Shown one piece after another: positions 54,464-61,853 of a stretch of 64,000 bases of DNA (position 1 is the stretch's first letter; each line of letters opens with the position of its first letter). A program made the translations under genes and the position numbers. Under the pieces are notes generated by a model, which saw nothing but the letters and a program-made list of their open reading frames with translations, was not told the DNA's origin and searched no databases. The DNA comes from Streptomyces fagopyri (GTDB lineage Bacteria > Actinomycetota > Actinomycetes > Streptomycetales > Streptomycetaceae), in NCBI RefSeq assembly GCF_009498275.1, contig NZ_CP045643.1:3596001-3660000 (forward strand). Reading direction: 5' to 3'.

Positions 54464-54500
54464 TGCATGGCTTATGCCCTCGAACGCGCACGGCCATGCA
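54464..54500. promoter_or_regulatory. 8-bp inverted repeat in the phoH promoter region
   Basis: TGCATGGC (54464-54471) and GCCATGCA (54493-54500) are exact complements separated by 21 bp. On the minus strand TTGCAT overlaps one arm and CATAAG lies just inside the other, so the repeat embraces a candidate promoter with 19-bp spacing. It is about 205 bp upstream of the PhoH start, leaving a long leader. The rest of 54259-54573 shows no gene. Confidence 0.4.
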
Positions 54501-54573
54501 AGAGCATGTGACCACGCGTTCGTTAACTCCGGATGACGTACGCCCCTCACCGCGTCCCGGACGGCCCCGTGGG

Positions 54574-55347
54574 TCAGCCGCCGTAGCGGCGGTGTCGCGC
54601 CGCGTAGTCACGCAGGGCGCGCAGGAAATCGACCTTGCGGAAGGCGGGCCAGAAGACTTCGCAGAAGTAGTACTCCGAATGGGCGGTCTGCCAGAGCATG
54701 AACCCGGACAGCCGCTGTTCGCCGCTGGTACGGATCACCAGGTCCGGATCGGGCTGGGCGCTCGTGTACAGGTGCTTGCCGATGAGGTCGATGTCGACGG
54801 AGTCGGCGACGTCGGCGAGCGAGGCACCCTTGTCCGCCGCGTCGAGGAGCATCGAGCGGACCGCGTCGGCGATCTCCTGGCGGCCGCCGTAGCCGATGGC
54901 GACGTTGACGACTATCCCGTCCACGTGCGCGGTGGTCTCCTCGGCCTCCTTGAGGGCCGTCTGCATCGGGGACGGCAGCAGGTCGGGCGTGCCGACGTGG
55001 TGCACGCGCCAGCGGCCGTCGGCGGCCAGGGTGCGCACGACGCCCTCGATGATGCCCAGCAGCGGGACGAGCTCGTCCTCGGGGCGGTCGAAGTTGTCGG
55101 TCGACAGCAGCCAGAGCGTGACGACCTCGACGTCCGTCTCGGAGCACCAGCCGAGGAACTCCTCGATCTTGTCGGCTCCGGCCCGGTGACCCTGGGCGGC
55201 GGTGCTGCCGGCCGCCTTCGCCCAGCGCCGGTTGCCGTCCATGATGACCCCGATGTGCTTGGGCACCTGGTCGTGGTCGAGGTGGCCCTCCACCCTGCGT
55301 GTATAGAACCTGAGCAGCAGACGGCGCAGGTTGTCCCGCAGGTTCAC
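54574..55347 (-). CDS. uppS: Isoprenyl transferase (undecaprenyl/polyprenyl diphosphate synthase)
   Basis: A 257-residue cis-prenyltransferase that elongates farnesyl or geranyl diphosphate with IPP to make the lipid carrier for peptidoglycan. Conserved regions: HIGVIMDGNRRWAKAAG with the catalytic Asp and Arg, LWLLSTDNFDRPEDELVPLL, NVAIGYGGRQEIADA, and PDPDLVIRTSGEQRLSGFML with the diphosphate-binding Arg. The GTG start at 55347 gives a normal family length. IspH at 22.7 kb supplies its substrate. Confidence 0.95.
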   Translation of the reverse strand: MNLRDNLRRLLLRFYTRRVEGHLDHDQVPKHIGVIMDGNRRWAKAAGSTAAQGHRAGADKIEEFLGWCSETDVEVVTLWLLSTDNFDRPEDELVPLLGIIEGVVRTLAADGRWRVHHVGTPDLLPSPMQTALKEAEETTAHVDGIVVNVAIGYGGRQEIADAVRSMLLDAADKGASLADVADSVDIDLIGKHLYTSAQPDPDLVIRTSGEQRLSGFMLWQTAHSEYYFCEVFWPAFRKVDFLRALRDYAARHRRYGG

Positions 55348-55534
55348 GTGTTGTCAGCCCCTCCGTGCGGATCGGACCGGCACGCCCGAGCGGCCTCGCT
55401 CGGCGCGACCCCTGTCCCGATGGCGGCCCCCGGGGGCGAAGCCTACCCCCGGCCATGTCCTGCCGAAGTCCACCCCCGGGCGCCGCGCGGCCCTCCGCCG
55501 ACGGGTCCCGGCGCCCTGACATAGGTTCGTACCC

Positions 55535-56572
55535 ATGAACGACCTGCCTCTTTACCGCGCCTCGACGGAGCGGTACGACTCGATGGAATACCGGCGCACC
55601 GGCAGCAGCGGTCTCAAGCTGCCGGCCGTCTCGCTCGGCCTCTGGCACAACTTCGGCGACGACCGCTCACTCGACTCGCAGCGCGCCATCCTGCGCCGCG
55701 CCTTCGACCTCGGCGTGACGCACTTCGACCTGGCGAACAACTACGGCCCGCCGCCCGGCTCGGCGGAGCTCAACTTCGGCAAACTCCTGAAGCAGGACTT
55801 CGCGCCGTACCGGGACGAACTGGTGCTCTCCACCAAGGCGGGGTACCTGATGCACCCCGGCCCGTACGGCGAGTGGGGCTCCCGCAAGTACCTGCTGAAC
55901 TCCCTGGACGCCTCACTGAAGCGGATGGGCGTCGACCACGTCGACATCTTCTACTCGCACCGCTTCGATCCGGACACCCCGCTGGAGGAGACGATGGGCG
56001 CGCTCGCGTCCGCCGTCCAGCAGGGCAAGGCGCTGTACGTCGGCGTCTCCTCGTACAGCAGCGAGCAGACCGCGGAAGCGGCCCGGATCCTCACCTCAAT
56101 GGGTGTACGGCCGCTCATTCATCAGCCCTCGTACTCGATGATCAACCGTTGGACCGAGGACGACGCGCTGCTCGACACGCTGGAGGCGGCCGGCATGGGC
56201 TGCATCTCCTTCGTGCCGCTCGCCCAGGGCCTGCTGACGGGCAAGTACCTCCAGGGCATCCCCGAGGGCTCGCGGGCCACGCAGGGCAAGTCGCTGGACC
56301 CGCAGCTGCTGAGCGACGAGGTGCTGCGCCGGCTGAAGGGGCTGAACGCCATCGCGGCCCGCCGCGGCCAGTCCCTCGCCCAGCTCGCGCTCACCTGGGT
56401 GCTGCGCGACGAGCGGATGACCTCCGCGCTCATCGGCGCGTCCAGCGTGGCGCAGCTGGAGGAGAACGTGGCGGCGCTGGCCGGACCGAGGCTCACGGAC
56501 GAGGAACTGAAGGAGATCGACACCTTCGCGGTGTCGACGCCGGGGACCAACATCTGGGCCGGACGGCAGTGA
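55535..56572 (+). CDS. Aldo-keto reductase (YghZ / L-glyceraldehyde 3-phosphate reductase-like)
   Basis: A 345-residue NADPH-dependent TIM-barrel reductase. The catalytic tetrad residues are suggested by THFDLANNYGPPPGSAE (Asp, Tyr), LVLSTKAGYLM (Lys) and VDIFYSHRFDPDTPLEE (His). The NADPH phosphate loop is ALIGASSVAQLEENVAAL. The closest group by pattern is YghZ, which detoxifies methylglyoxal and L-glyceraldehyde 3-phosphate. TAGGTT at 55522-55527, seven bases before the ATG, with no Shine-Dalgarno, indicates a leaderless mRNA. The start is divergent from uppS. Confidence 0.9.
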   Translation: MNDLPLYRASTERYDSMEYRRTGSSGLKLPAVSLGLWHNFGDDRSLDSQRAILRRAFDLGVTHFDLANNYGPPPGSAELNFGKLLKQDFAPYRDELVLSTKAGYLMHPGPYGEWGSRKYLLNSLDASLKRMGVDHVDIFYSHRFDPDTPLEETMGALASAVQQGKALYVGVSSYSSEQTAEAARILTSMGVRPLIHQPSYSMINRWTEDDALLDTLEAAGMGCISFVPLAQGLLTGKYLQGIPEGSRATQGKSLDPQLLSDEVLRRLKGLNAIAARRGQSLAQLALTWVLRDERMTSALIGASSVAQLEENVAALAGPRLTDEELKEIDTFAVSTPGTNIWAGRQ

Positions 56573-56578
56573 GTCACC

Positions 56579-56616
56579 GCCCCCGTGCCCCCGAGGTCAG
56601 GGGGCGCACGGGGGCG
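56579..56616 (+). terminator. Intrinsic terminator of the aldo-keto reductase gene
   Basis: CGCCCCCGTGC-CCCC pairs with GGGG-GCGCACGGGGGCG around GAGGTCA, starting about 6 bp after the stop codon. Confidence 0.7.
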
Positions 56617-56652
56617 CAGACACCGGCCCGGCGGGCCGCCGGGCGGGGACAC

Positions 56653-56694
56653 AAAAAAACGGGCCGGTCCGTGGGGGGGAGACGGACCGGCCCG
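56653..56694 (-). terminator. Orphan intrinsic terminator reading leftward
   Basis: CGGGCCGGTCCGT (56660-56672) pairs perfectly with ACGGACCGGCCCG (56682-56694). On the minus strand the stem is followed by seven T residues (complement of 56653-56659), a textbook rho-independent terminator. On the plus strand no T-run follows. No minus-strand gene precedes it: the next minus-strand coding sequence ends at 57724, beyond a plus-strand gene. A short untranslated RNA from the 56700-57000 gap is the simplest explanation. Confidence 0.7.
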
Positions 56695-56999
56695 AGGGGG
56701 GGGTTCCACCATAACCCTTCGTAAGTGATGCTGCGCGCATCGGCGTGCCACAACTACTCTCCGCAACCGTCCGACGACGCCACGGTGAGTGCGGAATCCC
56801 CCATTCAGGGTGTGATCTTGGCCGAATCACAACGGATTCAAAGGGAATCGCGGCACATTCGGAGGAATCCACAGGGAATCAGAGGGGTTTACGGAGTCCG
56901 CGCCTCCAGGCACCCCAACCACCGTCCCGCCCTCGCGTACTCCGGGAGAGTGACACGCGTCCACGTCGCCCGCTTGACGGCGGCGCTAGCTTCACCACC

Positions 57000-57335
57000 A
57001 TGGTCATGTTCACCACGGAACGGACGCCCGAACCCGTACCGCTGGAACGCGCCGCATCGGCGCGGGCCCGGCGCCGGGGTCTGCTCGGACGGGAGGGGAT
57101 CGAGGGGGCGTTGCTGCTCGGTCCGGCGAGCGCGGTGCACACCCTGGGCATGCGGTTCACGATCGACGTCGCGTACCTGGACCGGAGACTTCGGGTCCTG
57201 GCGGTACGGACGATGCGGCCGGGCCGGCTGGGGCTCCCCCGCCCGCGCTGCCGCTACGTCCTGGAGGCGGAGTCCGGGGCGATGGAGCGGTGGGGCGTGC
57301 GACGCGGGGCGCAGGTCACGCTGCACGACGGCTGA
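57000..57335 (+). CDS. DUF192 protein
   Basis: A 111-residue small beta protein. RRRGLLGREGIEGALLLGP, VHTLGMRFTIDVAYLDR and LRVLAVRTMRPGRLGLP match DUF192, where the HTxGMRFxIDV segment is the signature. Most members are exported; this one has no signal peptide. TAGCTT at 56987-56992 lies seven bases before ATG 57000 and there is no Shine-Dalgarno, so it is probably leaderless. Upstream, 56700-56986 is relatively AT-rich (repeated GGAATC/GGATTC) but encodes nothing I recognise. Function unknown. Confidence 0.8.
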   Translation: MVMFTTERTPEPVPLERAASARARRRGLLGREGIEGALLLGPASAVHTLGMRFTIDVAYLDRRLRVLAVRTMRPGRLGLPRPRCRYVLEAESGAMERWGVRRGAQVTLHDG

Positions 57336-57684
57336 CACCGCGTCGGAAACGGACATGGCACCGCGCGGCCCCCTCCACCGCACGGTGCCACACGCGCGGC
57401 TTTGCTCACGCGAACTGCCTTGGTCTGAACCTATGTGAAGCGGTCGACCAGGGCGAGCCTCCCTCCATAACGATGCGGAAACCTGCGCGCGGGTCCGGCA
57501 TCCGGAGGGACACTTCGCACATGACGGCCCGCATCAGGGTGTTTTCGGACAATCAGTTTCGGCACGTGTCGATCAGCCCGTTCGCCCGGGGAACCGGGGC
57601 GGTGGCCGGGCGTCCCGCCGGACCGCCCCTCCGGACGTCCTCGCCGGACGTCCTCGCCCGCGCCGGTGGCGCCGTCGCCCACAG

Positions 57685-57744
57685 ACGCGGCTCACGCGGA
57701 CGCGGCTCGCACGAACGCGGCTCCTACGAACGCGGCTTCCGCGC
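57685..57744. repeat. 15-bp tandem repeat spanning the methyltransferase stop codon
   Basis: ACGCGGCTC-type units start at 57685, 57700, 57715 and 57730, an exact 15-bp period with a few differences. In the minus-strand frame they code KPRS, then after the TAG stop EPRSC, EPRPR and EPRLW. The array therefore continues past the stop, suggesting the end of the gene lies within an expandable repeat. The gap 57336-57684 has no recognised gene. Confidence 0.75.
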
Positions 57745-58494
57745 CTCGATCAGGAAGCGGGCGCTGTGGGCGACGAAGGGGCCCTCCGCCTCCATCCGCT
57801 CGTGCAGGGAACGGAGTCGGGGCAGATACCGGTCGACGGTGAAGCCGGGGACCATCCAGATCACCTTGCGCAGGAAGTGGACGACGGCTCCGATGTCGAG
57901 GAACTCGACGCGCAGCCGCTCCGCGCGCAGACCGACGACGTCGAGCCCGGCGGCCTCCGCCGCGGCGCGGGCCCGGTCGGGGTGCCGGTCGTTCCTGACC
58001 TCCGCCGGCTGCCGCCCGAGGAAGTGCTCGACCAGTTCGAAGACGCTGGCGGGACCGACCTGTTGGGAGAAGTACGTGCCGCCGGGGCACAGGACCCGGG
58101 CGATCTCGGTCCAGTGGGTGCGGACGGGATGCCGGCTGGTGACCAGGTCGAAGGCTCCGTCGGCGAAGGGCAGCGGCGCGTCCTCCGCCGCGGCGACGAC
58201 CACCGCGCCGCGCGGCCGGAGCAGGGCGGTGGCCCTGGCCACGTTCGGGGGCCAGCCCTCGGTGGCCGCCATGACCGGGGGCATCCTCGGCGCGGAGGCG
58301 AGGACTTCACCGCCGCCGGTCTGGATGTCCAGCGCCGCGGCGGCTCGCGCCAGCCGCTCCCCCATCGCCCGCGCGTACCCCCAGGAGGGTCGCTGTTCGG
58401 TGGCGCGGCCCTCGAACCAGGAGAAGTCCCAGCCCTCGACGGGCGCCGACGCGGCCTCGGCGACGAGGTCTTCGAAGGTACGCGGAACGGTCAT
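57724..58494 (-). CDS. Class I SAM-dependent methyltransferase
   Basis: A 256-residue methyltransferase of the Methyltransf_11 type. A degenerate SAM-binding region is seen around ALDIQTGGGEVLASAPRMPP (motif I), then GAVVVAAAEDAPLPFADGAF and FDLVTSRHPVRTHWTEIARV with the post-motif LCPGGTYFSQQVG. Late VVGLRAERLRVEFLDIGAVV is a typical C-terminal strand pair. The substrate is unknown. The 3' end lies in a tandem repeat, so its last four residues may vary between strains. It is divergent from the DinB gene. Confidence 0.88.
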   Translation of the reverse strand: MTVPRTFEDLVAEAASAPVEGWDFSWFEGRATEQRPSWGYARAMGERLARAAAALDIQTGGGEVLASAPRMPPVMAATEGWPPNVARATALLRPRGAVVVAAAEDAPLPFADGAFDLVTSRHPVRTHWTEIARVLCPGGTYFSQQVGPASVFELVEHFLGRQPAEVRNDRHPDRARAAAEAAGLDVVGLRAERLRVEFLDIGAVVHFLRKVIWMVPGFTVDRYLPRLRSLHERMEAEGPFVAHSARFLIEARKPRS

Positions 58495-58580
58495 GCCGGG
58501 GATCCTCCCAACAGCCGTCCGAGGACGCGAGGGGATTTCCGCCGCTCCCGGTGTCGGTGGCCGCTGCTACGTTCCGCGGC

Positions 58581-59093
58581 ATGACGACGAGAACCGGGGC
58601 CCGGCAAGTGCCGTACACGGGCGGCGAGAAGGAGAGTCTGCACGCGAGTCTCGACCGGCATCGGGACGCCGTGCTCCGGAAGCTGGAGGGGCTGGACGAC
58701 GAGCCGCTGAGGCGGGTGATGACACCGTCGGGCACGAACCTGCTGGGACTGGTGAAGCACCTCGCGTCCGTCGAGTACGGCTGGTTCTGCTCGACGTTCG
58801 GGCGGCCGGCCGAGCCGCTGTGGTTCGACCCGGCCTCCGAGGAGGACATGAGCGCGGGGCAGGGCGAGACGACGGCGCGGATCGTGGAGTTCTACGGCCG
58901 CGCTCGCGCCGCCGCCGACCGCACGATCGCCGACCTGTCGCTCGACGACGTCGGCACTTCGTGGAACGGCACGACGGTCTCCCTGCGCTGGGTCCTCATC
59001 CGCATGGTCGAGGAGACGGCCCGGCACGCGGGGCACATGGACATCGTGCGGGAGCTGATCGACGGGAGCACGGGGGGTCACCGGCCGGACTGA
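58581..59093 (+). CDS. DinB/DUF664 family thiol-dependent enzyme
   Basis: A 170-residue four-helix-bundle protein. The three metal-binding histidines are expected in LGLVKHLASVEYGWF, and in EETARHAGHMDIVRELIDG (two His). This is the actinobacterial DinB/DUF664 pattern, many members of which are mycothiol- or bacillithiol-dependent transferases or maleylpyruvate isomerases. TACGTT at 58568-58573, seven bases before the ATG, without Shine-Dalgarno, suggests a leaderless mRNA. Specific reaction not determinable. Confidence 0.87.
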   Translation: MTTRTGARQVPYTGGEKESLHASLDRHRDAVLRKLEGLDDEPLRRVMTPSGTNLLGLVKHLASVEYGWFCSTFGRPAEPLWFDPASEEDMSAGQGETTARIVEFYGRARAAADRTIADLSLDDVGTSWNGTTVSLRWVLIRMVEETARHAGHMDIVRELIDGSTGGHRPD

Positions 59094-59166
59094 GCCGGAC
59101 ACCGGCGCCCGCGATCCGGCGGGCCCGGCGCCCCGGTCCCCGTCTCCGTCCCCGCGGACAGGAACG

Positions 59167-59667
59167 TCACGGGCGCTCGGGCGACGCCTCTGCCGCGGCC
59201 TGCCGGGCCCTCTCCGGGAGGACGAGCAGGGCGTGTTCGTCCTCGCCGTGGCGCACCGTCCCGGTGTGCAGGAAGCCGTGCTTCTCCAGCACGCGTACCG
59301 ACGCGGTGTTGCCGGTGAAGGGGTCCGCGTACAGCGGCCGGTTCCTCTCGACGCCGAGGAAGAGGCCGAGGGCTCTGCCGCCGATGCCACGGCCCCAGTA
59401 CGGGCGGCCCAGCCAGTAACCGAGGAACCGCCGGTCGTCCTCCCACCAGGCGACGACGCTGCCCGCCACCTCCTCGTCCACGACGACCGTCCGCACCAGG
59501 CAGGTCGCGTCCCCGAGGATCCGCTCCTTCCAGTGCCGCATGAAGGCGTCCCGCGGCCGCGGCGTGAATCTCGAACGCCGCAGGGCCTCGGGCTCGTGCT
59601 CGTAGGCGAGGAAGGCCTCCAGGTCGGCCTCCACGACGTCCCGCAACCGCACGCTGTCCTCTGTCAT
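59167..59667 (-). CDS. GNAT-family N-acetyltransferase
   Basis: A 166-residue acetyltransferase of the RimJ/RimL type. The acetyl-CoA loop is GYWLGRPYWGRGIGGRALGLF (R/Q-x-x-G-x-G/A), followed by the beta-5 and C-terminal motif PFTGNTASVRVLEKHGFLHTG. The front half RLRDVVEADLEAFLAYEHEP is typical. ATG 59667 was chosen as the start of that motif. Target amine unknown. Confidence 0.9.
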   Translation of the reverse strand: MTEDSVRLRDVVEADLEAFLAYEHEPEALRRSRFTPRPRDAFMRHWKERILGDATCLVRTVVVDEEVAGSVVAWWEDDRRFLGYWLGRPYWGRGIGGRALGLFLGVERNRPLYADPFTGNTASVRVLEKHGFLHTGTVRHGEDEHALLVLPERARQAAAEASPERP

Positions 59668-59784
59668 ACCCGCGAGTCTGGCACCCGGCACTGACAACGG
59701 GACCGCCGTCCGACGGGGCCGTCACCCGAGGGGGCCGTCGCCCGGGCGGTCGCGTGCCCGGGCGGTCGCGTGCCCGTGCCCGGT

Positions 59785-60657
59785 CTACGGAACGAGCGGC
59801 CGCACCTCCTCGGCCGCGAACCGTACGAACCCCTCGGGATCCGGTTCGTCGCCCGTGGGCTGGAGGATCACCGCGTCGGCCCCGGCCTCCGCGAGCCGCT
59901 GTACGGCCGCGGCGACGGCGCCCGCGTCTCCCGCGACACCGAGGTCCGGGACCGGGCCGAGGCCCTCCGACTCGAACTCGGCCCTGAGCCGGACGGCGGC
60001 GTCGGGTCCGGTGGCGGTGAGCAGGTACACGACGACCCGGTGCGGATCGCTGCGGCCGGCGGACGCCCGCCCCTCGTCGATGAGCCGGCGTGCGCGCCGT
60101 ACGCCCTCCGGCGTGGTCGAGGAGGTGAGGACGGTGCCGTCCGCGGCCTCCCCGGCGAGCCGGAGCGTACGCGGTCCGGTGGCGCCGGCGAGTACCGGTA
60201 CGGGGGCGGCCGGGGGCCAGTCGAGGGCGACGTCGTCCAGGGTCACGTACCGCCCGCGCGTGGTGAGGCGTTCGCCCCGGAGCAGCGCGCGCAGGGCGTC
60301 GAGGTGCTCGCGCAGCAGGGTCAGCGGCGACTCGGGGCGCGCTCCGACCTGCCCCATCCACTCCTGCACGCCGTGCCCGACGCCGAGCACCGCCCGGCCC
60401 GGGAACATCCGGTGCAGGGTGGCGGCCTCCATGGCGACGAGCGCCACGTTGCGCAGGGGTACGGGCAGCAGGCCGACCCCGACGCGCAGGCGCTCGGTCC
60501 AGGCGAGCGCGGCGGCGGCCGCCGAGATCCCGCCCTCCCGGAAACAGTCCTCCCACAGCCACAGCTCCTCCAGCCCCACGTCGTCCGCGAGCCGGGCGAT
60601 GTCACGGAGGCGTTCCGGGGGCAACTGGGGGCGGAGGACGGCGCCTAGGGTGGTCAT
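59785..60657 (-). CDS. LLM-class F420/flavin-dependent oxidoreductase
   Basis: A 290-residue luciferase-like monooxygenase fold protein. Markers are RDIARLADDVGLEELWLWED, ERLRVGVGLLPVPLRNVALV, FPGRAVLGVGHGVQEWMGQV and GRYVTLDDVALDWPP. In actinobacteria this group often uses coenzyme F420. ATG 60657 overlaps the stop codon of the damaged lipoprotein gene (ATGA), so translation was probably coupled to it. The codons for REGGISAA (60517-60540) recur exactly in the remnant at 61270-61293. Confidence 0.9.
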   Translation of the reverse strand: MTTLGAVLRPQLPPERLRDIARLADDVGLEELWLWEDCFREGGISAAAAALAWTERLRVGVGLLPVPLRNVALVAMEAATLHRMFPGRAVLGVGHGVQEWMGQVGARPESPLTLLREHLDALRALLRGERLTTRGRYVTLDDVALDWPPAAPVPVLAGATGPRTLRLAGEAADGTVLTSSTTPEGVRRARRLIDEGRASAGRSDPHRVVVYLLTATGPDAAVRLRAEFESEGLGPVPDLGVAGDAGAVAAAVQRLAEAGADAVILQPTGDEPDPEGFVRFAAEEVRPLVP

Positions 60658-61183
60658 GAGGTCTCCGTGCAGGGCTGCCGCTTCTTGAAGGCGGACGTGT
60701 ACTCCAGGATCAGTTCCTTCATCGCGGCCTCGTTCCGGTGCCCCGGTTCGAGCACCTTGACGGCGATGGAGATGTCCTTGTCGGCGGCGCCTCCCCCACG
60801 GCACTGGACCACGGACACGGCGGCCCAGTCCGCGTGGGCCACGCTGTCGCGTTCCGCGGACGTCAGCTGCTTCACGCCGAGTTGCTTCACCGCGATGTCA
60901 CGCGCCGAAGCCCCCACCTCGCGGATCTCCCGCTCCAGGGAGAGCACCAGGTGACCGTCGACGGTCGCCCTGCACGTCGTGATCGCGTCGGCGAGGGGGT
61001 GGCCGTGTCGACGGCCAGGTGCTTGCCCGCCGGCAGCAACCGGGAGAGAGCCCGCGTCGGGGCGGGGACGCCGCACAGGCTCTCCGGGAGCGTGTACTCC
61101 CGTTTCTGCTCGTCGGAGCACCCGGCCACCGCGATCGTCATCGCGGCCACCGACGGGTACACACCGCGCCATCCGTGCGTCAA
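60654..61183 (-). pseudogene. Lipoprotein gene with a one-base frameshift, paralogue of its neighbour
   Basis: Two adjacent minus-strand frames join to one lipoprotein. The first starts at TTG 61183 (GGAGAG nine bases upstream), has a lipobox VAGC, then YTLPESLCGVPAPTRALSRL. At a run of five G (60995-60999, C on the coding strand) the frame shifts and continues as LADAITTCRATVDGHLVLSL to KKRQPC near the end. One extra C would restore a 174-176 residue protein aligning with the intact lipoprotein at 61332 (YTVPDQLCGVPA, CKALVDGDVELAI, YRKTLPC). It is either a real mutation or a sequencing error in the homopolymer. Confidence 0.8.
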
Positions 61184-61299
61184 TTCGCGTCACTCTCCGA
61201 ATTCCATTGCGCCCCGTCCGAGTGGCTGATGCCCGCGGCCGTACGAGCCGCGCGCTTGAGCGCGGTGGAGGCCGCCGAGATCCCGCCCTCCCGAAGTCG
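61180..61299 (-). pseudogene. C-terminal remnant of a second DUF6571-like gene
   Basis: An open segment of about 40 codons ends at TGA 61180-61182, overlapping the TTG start of the damaged lipoprotein exactly as the intact DUF6571 gene overlaps its lipoprotein (GTGA). Its last 28 residues (TALKRAARTAAGISHSDGAQ and WNSESDAN) align without gaps to the last 28 of the intact protein with about 10 identities, including LK, H, GA and S-DA near the end. The upstream part is missing. It also carries 24 bp identical to the LLM gene, hinting at recombination. Confidence 0.5.
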
Positions 61300-61331
61300 T
61301 ACCGGAAGGCAGGGCTGTCGGGCGACCGGTT

Positions 61332-61853
61332 TCAGGACTCGCAGGGGAGAGTCTTGCGGTAAGACTCGGAGAACGGGCCGAGGAAGCTCTGGAGTTTCTT
61401 GCTCATGTCTCCGTCCGAGTGGATCAGCCGCGCCTCGATGGAGAACCGCTCCGCCTTGTACTTGGTGTTCTTGCAGTCGACCACGGTGAACGCCTTGTCG
61501 TCCCAGAGAGCGAAGCGTCCCCCGTCGGCCGGGCGCAAATTGAAGGAGTGGCTTTTCTCCGCGGCCTGTTCGGCGGTGGTTCCGGCGGGCTGCCAGACAC
61601 CCTCGATCGCAAGCTCGACGTCACCGTCGACGAGCGCCTTGCAGTAGTAGTCCGGCACCGCTTCGGCCGTCCGGGACTTGACGATCCTCAGCTTGTCCCC
61701 GTCTGGCAGCAACTCCTTGGTGAGTTCCGGTTTCGCCGGTACACCGCAGAGTTGGTCGGGAACCGTGTAGGCCTTGTCGTCGCCACTGGAGCACCCGACA
61801 AGTGTCAGCAGGGCAAGTGCGCCGACCACGCCGACGGCCTTGTGTCTGATCAC
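61332..61853 (-). CDS. Lipoprotein partner of the DUF6571-like protein
   Basis: A 173-residue surface lipoprotein. The signal is VIRHKAVGVVGALALLTLVG with the lipobox LVGC. The mature domain has conserved cysteines in QLCGVPAKPE, DYYCKALVDG, VVDCKNTKYK and KTLPCES, likely two disulfides. GTG 61853 overlaps the stop of the DUF6571 gene (GTGA), so it is made together with it. A damaged paralogue follows downstream. Function unknown; the pairing resembles a secreted or ESX-like protein with a membrane-anchored partner. Confidence 0.8.
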   Translation of the reverse strand: MIRHKAVGVVGALALLTLVGCSSGDDKAYTVPDQLCGVPAKPELTKELLPDGDKLRIVKSRTAEAVPDYYCKALVDGDVELAIEGVWQPAGTTAEQAAEKSHSFNLRPADGGRFALWDDKAFTVVDCKNTKYKAERFSIEARLIHSDGDMSKKLQSFLGPFSESYRKTLPCES

